Source: Parafrankia elaeagni (lineage in GTDB: Bacteria > Actinomycetota > Actinomycetes > Frankiales > Frankiaceae). From it: 64,000 nt of DNA. The stretch spans positions 124,001 through 188,000 of the forward strand of contig NZ_KB893717.1 in NCBI RefSeq assembly GCF_000374165.1. The letters are read 5' to 3'. Below the pieces are notes generated by a model. That model saw only the letters and a program-made list of their open reading frames with translations, searched no databases and had not been told where the DNA came from. Shown one piece after another: positions 14,902 to 24,151 of the stretch. Each line of letters begins with the position of its first letter. The first letter of the stretch is position 1. The position numbers and the translations under genes were made by a program.

Positions 14902-15495
14902 ATGACCGGTTCGGCACCTGATCTGGCCGTGGAAGGACCTGAGGCCGACGCGGCCAACGAGGACGGCTCCGCGGCCGGGGCCGACACCACCACGACCGAG
15001 GAGTCCGCGGATTCCGCCCGCCCCGAGGAGCGCCGCCTGGCCGACCTGGAGCAGGAGGGCGAGGTCGCGGCCGACTACATCGAGGGTCTGCTCGACATCG
15101 TCGACATGGACGGTGATCTCGACCTGGACGTCGAGGGCGGGCGCGCCATCGTCGCCGTGGTCGGCGACGGGCTGGACAAGCTCATCGGTCCCGGTGGCGA
15201 GACGCTGGAAGCCCTGCAGGAGCTGACCAGGCTCGCGGTGCTGCAGAAGACCGGCATGCGCAGCCGGCTGATGCTGGATGTCGGCGGTCATCGCGCCCGC
15301 CGGCGGATCGAGCTGCGCAAGGTCGCGACCACGGCCGCCCGCCGCGTCATCGACAGCGGCGAGCCGCGGAAGCTGGCCGCGATGACGCCGTTCGAGCGCA
15401 AGGTCGTGCACGATGTGATCGCCTCGATCGACGGCGTGCACAGCGAGTCCGAGGGCGAGGAGCCCAGCCGCAGGGTCGTGGTCCTGCCCGACTGA
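14902..15495 (+). CDS. Jag/KhpB-type RNA-binding protein (KH + R3H)
   Basis: About 197 aa. A KH domain (about 75-130) contains VVGDGLDKLIGPGGETLEALQ, a GxxG-type loop; an R3H domain (about 145-190) contains RKLAAMTPFERKVVHDVIASIDGVHSESEGEEPSRRVVV. The first 60 residues are acidic and disordered. An earlier ATG exists at 14896, but GGAG lies only two bases before it and eight before ATG 14902, so the latter is chosen. Position after yidC is conserved. In firmicutes this family links RNA binding to cell elongation; that role is not established here. Confidence 0.92.
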   Translation: MTGSAPDLAVEGPEADAANEDGSAAGADTTTTEESADSARPEERRLADLEQEGEVAADYIEGLLDIVDMDGDLDLDVEGGRAIVAVVGDGLDKLIGPGGETLEALQELTRLAVLQKTGMRSRLMLDVGGHRARRRIELRKVATTAARRVIDSGEPRKLAAMTPFERKVVHDVIASIDGVHSESEGEEPSRRVVVLPD

Positions 15496-15664
15496 CGGCC
15501 GTGTACCGTCGCGGGAACCTGCCCGGGGGCCGGCACCGTCGGCAAACCTGAACGCGCACGGGCGCCACCTGCGTGCGCACGTGGTGCCGCGGTGTGAAGA
15601 GCCGCCCCGGCGGGGTCACCGCGCCCGGGGCCCCGGGCGTCCAGCGCGGGATCGGGGAGCACGG

Positions 15665-17525
15665 GTGGTTTCGCCACGGGTGGAGGACCCGGCCGTCGGC
15701 ATCCCGTCGGCGCCGACAGCGCCGGTGCCGCCGGTGCCGACGGTGCCAGCACAGGGCGTCGAGGCCGAGCGTCTGACGGGCGAGCCGCACACGCCAGTCG
15801 CGGTCCGCGACGACGCCGCGCCTGGCGGGGTCGGTGGTCCTGGCGGGGCTGAGGCCGTCCGGGTGCCGAGGCACGCCCGGCTGTGGACGGCTGTCTTCGT
15901 CGTCGCGGCCCTGACGGGGCCGGTGGTCCTCCTCTCCGCCTACCTGCGCCGCCCGTTCTGGTACGACGAGATCTGGCGCGGTCATTTCGTCAGCGAGCCG
16001 GTGGGCTCACTGTGGTCCGAGCTCTCGGTGGCCAACACACCCTCCGCGCTCGGCTGGCTCGGCCTCGTCCGGCTTTCCGGCGAGATGTTCGGCTGGCACG
16101 GCTGGGCGCTGCGGCTGCCGGGCCTGCTGGCGGTCCCCGCCCTGGGTGTCGCGATCGCCGTCCTGGTCCGCCGGTTCGCCGGGCGCGCCGCCGCGGTTGC
16201 CGCAGTGTGCCTGCTGTGCCTGAACGCGACCTTCCTCGATCTGGCGAGCCAGCTCAAGCCGTACGCGATCGAGACACTCGCGGTGGTCGCCGTCGTCCTG
16301 CTGTGGCTGGGGCCGGTGCCCGGCGGTCGCGACGAACGTGCCCGCGGGACGAGGCGCACGGCGGCCGGCATCGTGGCCCTGTGCGCCGTGCCCGCGGTCT
16401 TCGTGGTCGTGCCGCTCGCCGCGCTGGACGTCCTGACCGGTGCCGGGAAGCGGAGACGCCGCCTGGCCGAGGGGCTGCCGGCCGTCGGTCTCGTCACCGC
16501 ACACGCTTGTCTTCCTCGGGCACCAGTCCGCGCAGCGCGGCGGCGTCTACTGGGACACCCAGTTCCTCGCCGGACGAGACCCGTGGGAAGCCCTGGTCTT
16601 CGTCGCCGACCAGCTCTGGCTGACCGTCACCGGATCCCCGCCGGGGATCGACAGGTTCGACCCGAGTCTCCTGCCGGTGTTCGTCGAGCTGCCGCACCAG
16701 CTGCCCTGGCTGCTTGCTCCGGCGACAGTCGGCTTCGGCTTGGTCGGGGCGGCGGCGCTGCTCCGCCGCCCGGACGGCCGGCAGGTCCTGGGGGTGGTCG
16801 CGGGCGCCGAGCTTCTCATGCTCGCGGCGAGCGCCGTCCGGTTCTGGCCGTTCGGTCCGACCAGGACGAACCAGTTCCTCGTACCGCTGCTTCTCCTGGT
16901 CGTGCTGGTCGGCGCTGACCGGGTGGTCCGCCGCGCGTTCCTTTCCGACGGTCTCCTCCCCCTCCGCGGGACTGTCGGCGCAGTGTCCGCGGTGATGGCC
17001 GTGGTCCTGGCCGCGGGTGTGGCAGCCGCCGGCGGGCTGTCCGGGAATGGGCTGCTGTGGGAGCGGCGGGACCGCCTGCGCGGAATGGATCTCACGGTCG
17101 ACGCGGCGGTGGCCGCGCGGCGCCTGGTCCGTCCGGGGGATGTCGTGGTCGTCGGCGGGCGGCTGGCCCGGCCCGGCTGGACCTACGCCATGGAGGTCAG
17201 CGACGATGCGCCGCGGTCTCCCGGCGGGCTGCCCCCCGTGCCGGCGGGTACGCCGGCCGGGCGGGAGCCGGCCCGGGTCCTCCGCGCCGAGACCGTCTTC
17301 GTGCGGGCCGATCTCCGCGATGACGCCGGTCGCCTGATACCGCTTGCCGCTCAGCTGGCGCGCCCTCGGAAGCCGGAGCGACTTGTTGTCTTCATCCTCG
17401 ACATCGAGGAACGAGAGATGGCCGCTGGGCTTGCCGCGCTGCGCGCCGACGGCTGGTGTGCCGGTGAGCGCTGGTCGTTTCGACTCACTGGATCGGTCAC
17501 GGTCTACGGGCGCTGCGCGGCCTGA
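15665..17525 (+). pseudogene. GT-C (family 39-like) membrane glycosyltransferase, frameshifted
   Basis: Polytopic membrane protein resembling polyprenyl-phosphate-dependent sugar transferases (ArnT/PMT type). GTG 15665 follows GGGGAG. After ~70 disordered residues, the first half has the early acidic motif YDEIWRGHF and many hydrophobic helices. It reads correctly to about 16500 (AVGLVTAH), after which that frame becomes Arg-rich nonsense. The sense sequence resumes one frame over as TLVFLGHQSAQRGGVYWDTQF and continues to 17525. The break is in ACCGCACACGCTTG, where loss of two bases (AC) or gain of one would explain it. Either a decayed gene or a sequencing error; the rest is intact, so the event is recent or artefactual. 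Confidence 0.8.
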
Positions 17526-17871
17526 CTGTCCTGTCGGTGCCGATCCTGTCGGTGCCGGCGGAATGATTCACGGGAAACATTGAGCGGTGTCGGCGGGCGG
17601 GTCACTCGTCCCGAAACGGCTCTCCGAGCCCTGAGTCCCGACACAGCGCCTATCCTGGGCAGCGCCTGGCCCGTCAGCGCGTGTTGAGCAGGGATGCTGG
17701 TTCTGTGCCTTCATACCCCACCTTCCTGACCCGTCGCGGGTGTCGCCCGTTGTCGGCTCGTTCCGGCCTGTCCAGACCGCCCTCCCCCGATCGGGGGAGG
17801 GCGCGCCTGCCGCGTCCCCACCCCGCCGTGACAGTGGCCCGCGCGCGAGGCAACCGGACGGCGGCCTGCCA
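17526..17871. other. Spacer with 26-bp perfect palindrome
   Basis: Between the glycosyltransferase remnant and the chosen rsmG start. CGCCCTCCCCCGA at 17778-17790 is followed at once by its exact reverse complement (17791-17803), a loop-free 26-bp palindrome. The rsmG frame is open through it (from 17740), so it could be coding if rsmG starts early; otherwise it is a 5' leader hairpin or operator. CTGTCGGTGCCG-like direct repeats occur near 17530-17560. Confidence 0.6.
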
Positions 17872-18798
17872 GTGACCGGTCAGGATGGCCCCGATACTTC
17901 AGAGAGCGCCCGTGGCGCGGGCGGCCTCGACAGTGGTCTCGGCAGTGGCCCCGCCGGCAGCGACGGCAGCGACGGCAGCGACGGCGAGACCGGTGGAGTC
18001 GAGCCTGTTCCGTCGGCGGCGGCCACCGTCTTCGGTGCGCGCCTGCCGCTGGCGGTCCGGTACTCGGAGCTGCTGGCGACGGCTGGCGTCGAACGTGGCC
18101 TGATCGGTCCCCGTGAGACGGGCCGGCTGTGGGAGCGGCATCTCCTCAACTGCGCGGTGCTCGCCGAGGCCATCCCCGCGGCGGCGCCGGATGCCGCCGG
18201 CTCACCCGGCCACCCACCCGAGGTGGTGGACGTCGGCAGCGGCGCGGGTCTGCCGGGAATCCCCCTGGCGCTCGCCCGACCGGACCTGCGGGTGACCCTG
18301 CTCGAGCCGATGGACCGAAGGTGCCGGTTTCTCGGCGAAGTTGTGGCACAGCTTGGCCTGGACGAACAGGTGACGGTTGTGCGCGGCCGCGCACCGGACT
18401 TCGCAGACCTGCCGCCACGTCGGGTTTTCGACGTATCCGTGGCCCGCGCCGTGGCTCCTTTGGCGCAACTTGGCGCGGTACTGCTTCCGATGACTCGTCC
18501 GGGCGGTGTCATGCTTGCACTGCGCGGTTCGCGAATCCTTGAGGAATTGCAGGCGGCGCGTAGTGATCTCGATTCCCAGGGTTGGCGCGAGGTGGACGTC
18601 GTGACGTGCGGAGCTGGCCTGGTGGAGGAGCCCACCCGCCTGCTGCGCGCTGTGCGCTCCCGTTCGTCGGCTCGCGGGGACGGCGGGAGGGGACGGCGCG
18701 GCGCGGATGACCGGCAGGCCAGGCGGGCGACACAGCAACGGCGAGCACGGGAGGGCACTCCTGATCGACCGGCACGTGGACGGTCTCGTTCCACGTGA
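17872..18798 (+). CDS. rsmG: 16S rRNA (guanine527-N7)-methyltransferase RsmG
   Basis: SAM-dependent methyltransferase (GidB) modifying G527 of 16S rRNA. Motif I is VVDVGSGAGLPGIPLALARPDLRVTLLEP, followed by RRCRFLGEV and a VARAVAPL segment typical of RsmG. Start uncertain: GTG 17872 gives 308 aa with ~55 disordered N-terminal residues; the frame is open to 17740. The last ~45 residues form an Arg-rich tail. Its stop codon lies inside a parS-like site, and parA begins seven bases after the stop. Order rsmG-parA-parB is standard. Confidence 0.93.
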   Translation: MTGQDGPDTSESARGAGGLDSGLGSGPAGSDGSDGSDGETGGVEPVPSAAATVFGARLPLAVRYSELLATAGVERGLIGPRETGRLWERHLLNCAVLAEAIPAAAPDAAGSPGHPPEVVDVGSGAGLPGIPLALARPDLRVTLLEPMDRRCRFLGEVVAQLGLDEQVTVVRGRAPDFADLPPRRVFDVSVARAVAPLAQLGAVLLPMTRPGGVMLALRGSRILEELQAARSDLDSQGWREVDVVTCGAGLVEEPTRLLRAVRSRSSARGDGGRGRRGADDRQARRATQQRRAREGTPDRPARGRSRST

Positions 18799-18801
18799 AA
18801 C
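18788..18801. other. parS: parS-like centromere site, upstream of parA
   Basis: GTTCCACGTGAAAC differs by one base from the near-universal parS core GTTTCACGTGAAAC. The rsmG stop TGA (18796-18798) is part of the site. An identical 14-mer occurs at 22129-22142, on the other side of parAB. ParB binding is inferred from sequence match and location. Confidence 0.8.
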
Positions 18802-18805
18802 ACAG

Positions 18806-20263
18806 ATGCCTCATCACATGGCGAGGGCACCTGAAGCAGCGTCGACGGGTTGGGGTGGCCTGGCACACGGGGGGACTCCGGGCCACGCGTCCGGCTTCCC
18901 GGGGCTGGACCCCCTCGACTCCTCGACCCCGATCGGAGCGGCGGCGGCAGCAGCGGTGGAAGCACTGACGATGGAACGACGACGGCCATTTCCCCGACCC
19001 AGGCGGCGGCGGGTCATCACCGTCGCCAACCAGAAAGGTGGCGTCGGGAAGACGACGACCACCGTCAACCTCGCGGCCGCACTGGCCATGCACGGCATCC
19101 GGGTGCTCGTGGTGGACCTGGACCCCCAGGGCAACGCCTCGACGGCGCTGGGGGTGGACCACCGCTCCGGGACTCCGTCGATCTACGAGGTGCTCGTCGG
19201 CGACCGGCCACTCGACGAGATCGTCGTGCAGTCCGGTGAAGCCGAGGGGCTCTTCTGCGCACCGGCCACCATCGATCTCGCCGGCGCCGAGATCGAGCTG
19301 GTCTCCCTGGTGGCGCGGGAGACCCGTCTGCGGCGGGCCATCGAGGGCATGCGGAACGAGGTCGACTACGTCCTCATCGACTGCCCGCCGTCCCTGGGCC
19401 TTCTCACGGTCAACGCGCTGGTCGCCGCCCGTGAGCTCCTGATCCCGATCCAGTGCGAGTACTACGCCCTCGAAGGCCTCGGTCAGCTGCTGCGTAACGT
19501 CGAGCTGGTCCAGGCCCATCTCAACCAGGAGCTCCGGCTGTCGACCATCCTGCTGACCATGTACGACTCGCGCACCCGGCTCGCGGACCAGGTCGTGCAC
19601 GAGGTGAAAGAGCACTTCGGCGACCGGGTGCTGAACACCACGATCCCCCGCAACGTCCGGCTCGCCGAGGCACCGAGCTATGGGCAGTCCGTCCTCACCT
19701 ACGACCCGGCGTCCCGCGGGTCGCTGTCGTACCTGGCTGCGGCACGGGAGCTCGCCGAGCGCGGGGCGGCAGCACCTCGCGGCGCCGCCACCCCGCCCGA
19801 GCGGGAGACTCCCCCCGCCGCCGGGGCCGCACCGGCACCCGCCGCGCAGGGCGGTCCTCTCACACCCGGCGGCGGGGCTCAGCGCGGGCCCGTCCCACGT
19901 GCGCCCGGAGCAGTGAACGGGCGCTCCCCCGCCACTGACACCGCCCCCGCCGGTTTCGGGCCGCAGCAGCCCGCTGAGCGCCGCGCCGCGCCCCTTCCGC
20001 AGTTCCGCAGCGCGGAGCGGAGCGGCGGCGTGGACGGCTATGCCGAGGCCGCGGCCTACCCGAGCACCACCCCGTACCCGAAGGGCGACGGCTACGCGCC
20101 GGCTGACAGCTACTCGTCGGCTGACGGCTACCCGACCGCCGACGACTACGAGGCCGTGGACGGCTACCCGGCCACCGACGCCCACCCGGCCACCGACGGC
20201 TACCCGGGGTCGGGCGGCTACGCGGGTCCCGGCGGTCCAGACCTGAACGGGGTCCGCCGATGA
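18806..20263 (+). CDS. parA: ParA chromosome partitioning ATPase with Tyr-rich tail
   Basis: Walker-type ATPase that moves ParB-parS complexes. Deviant Walker A KGGVGKT at 77-83, Walker A' region VVDLDPQGN (102-110), and Walker B VLIDCPPS (189-196). The conserved Soj core ends near residue 320. It is followed by ~165 extra residues: Ala/Pro-rich, then repeated GY/DGYP/TDGYP units (about 410-485). Most ParA proteins stop at the core. ATG 18806 is just right of the parS site; ATG 18818 is an alternative. The stop overlaps the parB start (ATGA, 20260-20263). Confidence 0.94.
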   Translation: MPHHMARAPEAASTGWGGLAHGGTPGHASGFPGLDPLDSSTPIGAAAAAAVEALTMERRRPFPRPRRRRVITVANQKGGVGKTTTTVNLAAALAMHGIRVLVVDLDPQGNASTALGVDHRSGTPSIYEVLVGDRPLDEIVVQSGEAEGLFCAPATIDLAGAEIELVSLVARETRLRRAIEGMRNEVDYVLIDCPPSLGLLTVNALVAARELLIPIQCEYYALEGLGQLLRNVELVQAHLNQELRLSTILLTMYDSRTRLADQVVHEVKEHFGDRVLNTTIPRNVRLAEAPSYGQSVLTYDPASRGSLSYLAAARELAERGAAAPRGAATPPERETPPAAGAAPAPAAQGGPLTPGGGAQRGPVPRAPGAVNGRSPATDTAPAGFGPQQPAERRAAPLPQFRSAERSGGVDGYAEAAAYPSTTPYPKGDGYAPADSYSSADGYPTADDYEAVDGYPATDAHPATDGYPGSGGYAGPGGPDLNGVRR

Positions 20264-21189
20264 CGACGCGGCGCGGCGGACTCGGCCGCGGGCTCGGCGC
20301 GCTCATCCCCGCGTCCGCCGAGGCCGCGGACGCCTACCACCAGCCGGGCGTGGCTCCGGAACGCGGGCCGGCACCCGCCCCGGTCGCCGGCGCGACCTTC
20401 CGCGAGATCGCGCTGGACTCGGTCACCCCCAACCCGCGGCAGCCGCGCAACCACTTCGACGAGGACGCGCTGGCCGAGCTGGCCGACAGCCTCAAGGAGG
20501 TGGGTCTGCTCCAGCCGATCGTGGTCCGCGAGCTGCTGCCCGGTCGGTACGAGCTGGTGATGGGTGAGCGCCGCTGGCGCGCGTCGAGGCTCGCCGGCCT
20601 CGACCGGGTGCCCGCCATCGTCCGGGAGACCGCGGACGACGCCATGCTGCGCGACGCGCTGTTGGAGAACCTGCACCGCCAGCAGCTCAACCCGCTGGAG
20701 GAGGCGGCCGCCTACGAGCAGCTGCTGCGGGACTTCGGCGCCACCCATGAGGAGCTGGCAGGCCGGCTCGGCCGTTCCCGCTCGCATGTCACGAACACCA
20801 TCCGGCTGCTGGGCCTGCCGCCGGCCGTCCAGCGGCGGGTGGCCGCCGGTGTCCTCTCGGCCGGGCACGCCCGCGCGCTGCTCTCCCTGGAGGGCCCTGA
20901 GGCCCAGGACCGCCTGGCCACCCGCATCGTGGCCGAAGGGCTGTCGGTGCGGGCGGTGGAGGAGATCGTGGCGCTGGGAGAGGAGGGGCCACGCAAGCGT
21001 GCGCCGCGCCAGCCGCGGTCGCCGGCCCCGGCGCTGACCAACATCGCCGACCGGCTGTCCGACCGGCTCGAGACGCGGGTGAAGGTGGACATGGGCCGGA
21101 ACAAGGGGCGGATCACCGTCGAGTTCGCGACGCTGGAGGACCTGGAGCGCATCGTCGAGGCGATGTCGCCCGGCTCGGCCGTCTCCTGA
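20260..21189 (+). CDS. parB: ParB chromosome partitioning protein (parS-binding CTPase)
   Basis: 309 aa. Begins with [14 protein letters not shown], the conserved ParA-stimulating N-terminus. The CTP-binding ParB/sulfiredoxin part has NPRQPR (about 60-65) and [13 protein letters not shown]; the helix-turn-helix centre has [11 protein letters not shown], the [19 protein letters not shown] helix and GHARALL. The C-terminal dimerisation part follows from ~250. Its ATG overlaps the parA stop. Flanking parS-like sites at 18788 and 22129 support function at this locus. Confidence 0.96.
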   Translation: MTTRRGGLGRGLGALIPASAEAADAYHQPGVAPERGPAPAPVAGATFREIALDSVTPNPRQPRNHFDEDALAELADSLKEVGLLQPIVVRELLPGRYELVMGERRWRASRLAGLDRVPAIVRETADDAMLRDALLENLHRQQLNPLEEAAAYEQLLRDFGATHEELAGRLGRSRSHVTNTIRLLGLPPAVQRRVAAGVLSAGHARALLSLEGPEAQDRLATRIVAEGLSVRAVEEIVALGEEGPRKRAPRQPRSPAPALTNIADRLSDRLETRVKVDMGRNKGRITVEFATLEDLERIVEAMSPGSAVS

Positions 21190-21351
21190 TCCGTCCGCCT
21201 CCCCTCAGGTCCGTCTCCTCGCAGGCCCGTTTCCGGGGCGCCCGGGGCCTGTGGACCCAACCGACGGCCGTTCCCTGACCCGACGGCCGGCCTGCGGTTC
21301 GCACCCCGTTCCGCCCTGTGCTGCCCCGTTCCGCCCTCCGCCTCGCCTCGC

Positions 21352-21376
21352 CCCGCCCCGCCGATGCAGGGGCGGG
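21352..21376. terminator. Possible hairpin between convergent parB and GNAT gene
   Basis: CCCGCCCC (21352-21359) and GGGGCGGG (21369-21376) can pair around a 9-base loop, three bases from the GNAT stop. There is no T-tract, so its role as a terminator is weak. Confidence 0.35.
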
Positions 21377-21378
21377 CC

Positions 21379-22017
21379 TCAGATCGCTCCGGGGACAGGG
21401 TTCACCTGGCGCAGGACGCCTTCCGGGTTCATCGACCCGAGCAGGCGCTCGAGGGCGACCTCGACGTCCTCCCGCCAGCTCACCGCGTTCTTGACCTCCA
21501 GCCGCAGCCGGGGCCACCGGTGGTGCGGGCGCACCGTCTTGAACCCGACGGCCAGAAGATAGTCGGCAGGCACCACGCAGCGGGTGCCGGAGCCCTTGAG
21601 ATCGCCGAACGCCTCGATGGCACGGTAGCCGCGGCGGGTGATCTCCTTCGCCACCGACTGGACGATGACCCTGCCCAGGCCCTGGCCGGTGAACTCGGGG
21701 ACGATCTGGGCCGTCGTGAGCAGCACGGCATCCGGGCTGACCGGGCTGGTCGGGAAGGCCACGGCCCGCGGGACGTACGCCGGCGGCGCGAACATCACAA
21801 AGCCGGCCGGGACGTCATCGACATAAACGATTTTTCCGCAGCTGCCCCATTCGAGGAGCGCGGAGGACACCCAGGCTTCCTTCTCGATGTCGGTGCCGCC
21901 GGCCTCCTCCGCCCGGCTGCGGGCGACCGGGTCGAGTTCCCAGAAGACACACCGCCGGCAGGGGAGCGGGATGTCGTCGATGTTGTCGAGCGTGATGTTC
22001 GCGATCCGTCGACTCAT
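21379..22017 (-). CDS. GNAT-family acetyltransferase
   Basis: 212 aa. The acetyl-CoA-binding core shows LTTAQIVPEFTGQGLGRVIVQSVAKEI (about 100-126), containing the Q/RxxGxG/A-like loop GQGLGR. The N-terminus has a CRRC pair (20-23). The substrate is unknown. A gene of this type next to parB is frequent in actinobacteria, but I know of no functional link to partition. Convergent with parB; the second parS-like site lies about 110 bp upstream of its ATG. Confidence 0.8.
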   Translation of the reverse strand: MSRRIANITLDNIDDIPLPCRRCVFWELDPVARSRAEEAGGTDIEKEAWVSSALLEWGSCGKIVYVDDVPAGFVMFAPPAYVPRAVAFPTSPVSPDAVLLTTAQIVPEFTGQGLGRVIVQSVAKEITRRGYRAIEAFGDLKGSGTRCVVPADYLLAVGFKTVRPHHRWPRLRLEVKNAVSWREDVEVALERLLGSMNPEGVLRQVNPVPGAI

Positions 22018-22128
22018 CGAGCAGTGCCTCCCAGCGGTGGGGATGATCCCGTCAGGCCGGTCCTTTCGCTTACCTCGGACAGCCTAGGACGCCCAGCGCC
22101 TCTGGTGACCACGGGCACGCCGTGACGT

Positions 22129-22142
22129 GTTCCACGTGAAAC
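22129..22142. other. parS: parS-like site, downstream of parAB
   Basis: GTTCCACGTGAAAC, identical to the 14-mer at 18788-18801, in the short spacer between the GNAT gene and the CwlM-type gene. Its intergenic position removes any coding explanation for the match. Confidence 0.82.
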
Positions 22143-22191
22143 CCGTCGGACGGCCGTCGGAGGGCCATCCGACGGCCGGCGGGGGCCGGCG

Positions 22192-23469
22192 TCAGGTGCG
22201 AGCCGCGATGCGGGGGACCCGCAGCTGACCGGTCGGTGGGTCCTGCTCGGGTGGCAGGAACAGTCGCTGGGTGGCGGCGAGCAGCGCCTCAGCCACCGCG
22301 GCCCGGAACTCGGTCGAGGCGAGCGCGGCCACGTCGTGGGCGTTGGTGAGGTAACCGAGGTCGATCTGGACCGCGGGCATGCGCGTACGGCGCAGCAGCT
22401 CCCACGTCTTGGAGTGTGCCCGGCAGTCGACCATGTCGGTCCGCGAGATGATCTCTCGCTGGACGAGCAGCGCGAACCGCTCGCCGACTGCCGACGATCC
22501 GCGTGCGTGGCCGTAGTAGTAGGTCGACACGCCCTGCGCCTGACTGGAACCGCTCGCGTCGACGTGCAGCGAGACGAGCAGGTCGGCGCCGATCTCGTTC
22601 GCCCGGGCCGCGCGTTCCGCCTCGGGGGGCGACTCGTGCGGGCCGTGCACCAGGTGTGCCTCCAGCCCTGACGCCAGCAGGCGTGCCTCCAGCCGGGAGG
22701 CGAGGTCGGCCATCAGATCACGCTCACACAGGGAGCCGTTCGTGACACCCGGGTCATCGCCACCGTGGCCGGGGTCGATGGCGACGACCATCCCGAGCAG
22801 GGACGGCCCGCGGGCCAGCAGCCGCACCGACTCCCGCAGGACGTCCGGCCGGCCGCCGGTGACCGTGCGTTCGAGCCGCTTGAGCTCGCGAAGGGTCCGG
22901 GGGCCGCACAGGCCGTCGGGGTCGAGGCCGCGGTTGCGCTGGAAGTCTCGGACGGCGGCGTCCGTGCGGGCACCGAAGATGCCGTCGGCACGGCCGACGT
23001 CGAACCCCATGTTCGACAGACGTTCCTGCAGGGCGGCCACGTCGTCGCCGACGAACGGGTGGGTGACGCTGTAGTAGAGGAGACGGTCGCCGAGGCGGCG
23101 GCGTGCCTCCTCGATCGCGCGGAAGGTGTCCGGCCCGATGATGCCGTCGACGGAGAGGCCACGGCTCTGTTGGAAGGCCCGGACCGCGTTGTCGAGCTCC
23201 CGGTCGAACAGCTCGGCCGTATCGGACGCCTCCACCGAACCGGCCGTGCTGCCCAGACCTGCGGCGACACCTGAACCGGTGGCGCCGGTCGAGTCGGTGG
23301 CGCCGACCGAATTCGGGGCGCTGTCCGGCCGGGCCTGATCGGCCGGTGCGTCGACATCTGACGAACTGGACTGCTGGCGCGGTGCGACAGGCAGGAAGCC
23401 GAGGTAGATGAAAGCTGCCCGTGCCTCGGCTACGGAGGGATCACGGTCGCCATGCCGCAGCAGCTTCAC
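22192..23469 (-). CDS. CwlM-like N-acetylmuramoyl-L-alanine amidase homologue
   Basis: 425 aa. Two peptidoglycan-binding type 1 repeats (about 85-125 and 140-195, the second with GFDVGRADGIFGARTDAAVRDFQ) and a C-terminal Amidase_3 domain. Zinc ligands are visible: H235 (IDPGHGG), E249, H302 (SLHVD). The position that carries the catalytic Glu in active amidases is Asp370 (AVQIDLGYLTN). No signal peptide is seen (start MKLLRHGDRDPSV), fitting a cytoplasmic location. In mycobacteria CwlM is a cytoplasmic regulator of MurA rather than a hydrolase; the same is plausible here. Placement next to parAB and trxA matches other actinobacteria. Confidence 0.88.
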   Translation of the reverse strand: MKLLRHGDRDPSVAEARAAFIYLGFLPVAPRQQSSSSDVDAPADQARPDSAPNSVGATDSTGATGSGVAAGLGSTAGSVEASDTAELFDRELDNAVRAFQQSRGLSVDGIIGPDTFRAIEEARRRLGDRLLYYSVTHPFVGDDVAALQERLSNMGFDVGRADGIFGARTDAAVRDFQRNRGLDPDGLCGPRTLRELKRLERTVTGGRPDVLRESVRLLARGPSLLGMVVAIDPGHGGDDPGVTNGSLCERDLMADLASRLEARLLASGLEAHLVHGPHESPPEAERAARANEIGADLLVSLHVDASGSSQAQGVSTYYYGHARGSSAVGERFALLVQREIISRTDMVDCRAHSKTWELLRRTRMPAVQIDLGYLTNAHDVAALASTEFRAAVAEALLAATQRLFLPPEQDPPTGQLRVPRIAART

Positions 23470-23820
23470 GAAGAAATACCTTTCATCACCTGTGCGTTCA
23501 CCGGACCGCCGATCTGCGCGGACCGGTCCGGCCGCCGGATCCCGCCATCAGATTAGGGCATGGGCCCAGGCGCGCGAGGACGGCGATGCCCATCGTCCGG
23601 CTTTCGGCACTCACGCACGATTACCCGGTCTGGTACCCGCCGGACATGCGGAAAACGGGTGTCACTACCGCGTGTGATCGAAGGTAACGGCAGTGGGTGG
23701 GCCAGGGCCCTGCGTTCCGCTTTCGATCATGTCCACGGCCCGTACAGGGCCGTGGAGCGCCACCTGGCGCCCCAGGCACGCCCCGCAACCGCTTTCTGGC
23801 ACCACGGGCAGCCGCAGCGA

Positions 23821-23940
23821 CACGCAGCGACACGCAGCGACACGCAGCGACACGCAGCGCCACGCAGCGACACGCAGCGCCACGCAGCGCCACGCAGCGC
23901 CACGCAGCGCCACGCAGCGCCACGCAGCGCCACGCAGCGC
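23821..23940. repeat. 10-bp minisatellite, 12 units
   Basis: Twelve uninterrupted copies of CACGCAGCG(A/C), with degenerate flanking copies (to about 23811 on the left; CACGTGGCGT on the right). A/C at position 10 is the only variation: A in units 1-3 and 5, C in the rest. It is non-coding, between the CwlM-type gene start and the trxA terminator. Likely prone to copy-number change. Confidence 0.95.
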
Positions 23941-24042
23941 CACGTGGCGTCACGTGACGCTGCGGGCGGGCCAGGTCGGATCCCGGCCGGGACCGACAGC
24001 GGGTCCGGCCGGGAGGGGAGCGGGCCGGGAGGGGAAAACAGC

Positions 24043-24072
24043 GACGGCCCGCTCCGAGCGGAGCGGGCCGTC
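24043..24072 (-). terminator. Rho-independent terminator of trxBA
   Basis: Perfect 13-bp arms GACGGCCCGCTCC / GGAGCGGGCCGTC around a GAGC loop. On the minus strand the hairpin is followed by GCTGTTTTCC, so it ends leftward transcription, about 80 bp after the trxA stop. Confidence 0.88.
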
Positions 24073-24151
24073 GTTTCTGGATCAGGTCAGGCCGGTGCCG
24101 GATGGGTCCGGGCGCACAGGCCGCCGGCCGGGGGACCGGACGGCAGCCCGC

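Noticed and set aside
16440-16560. Programmed ribosomal frameshift in the glycosyltransferase
   Set aside because: No slippery heptamer or strong downstream structure is visible at the switch; a mutation or sequencing error is simpler.
21364-22125. Plus-strand frame opposite the GNAT gene
   Set aside because: Antisense shadow; the minus-strand frame has the clear acetyltransferase motif.
23821-23940. CRISPR-like array
   Set aside because: Units are contiguous 10-mers without spacers, and no cas genes are near; it is a minisatellite.
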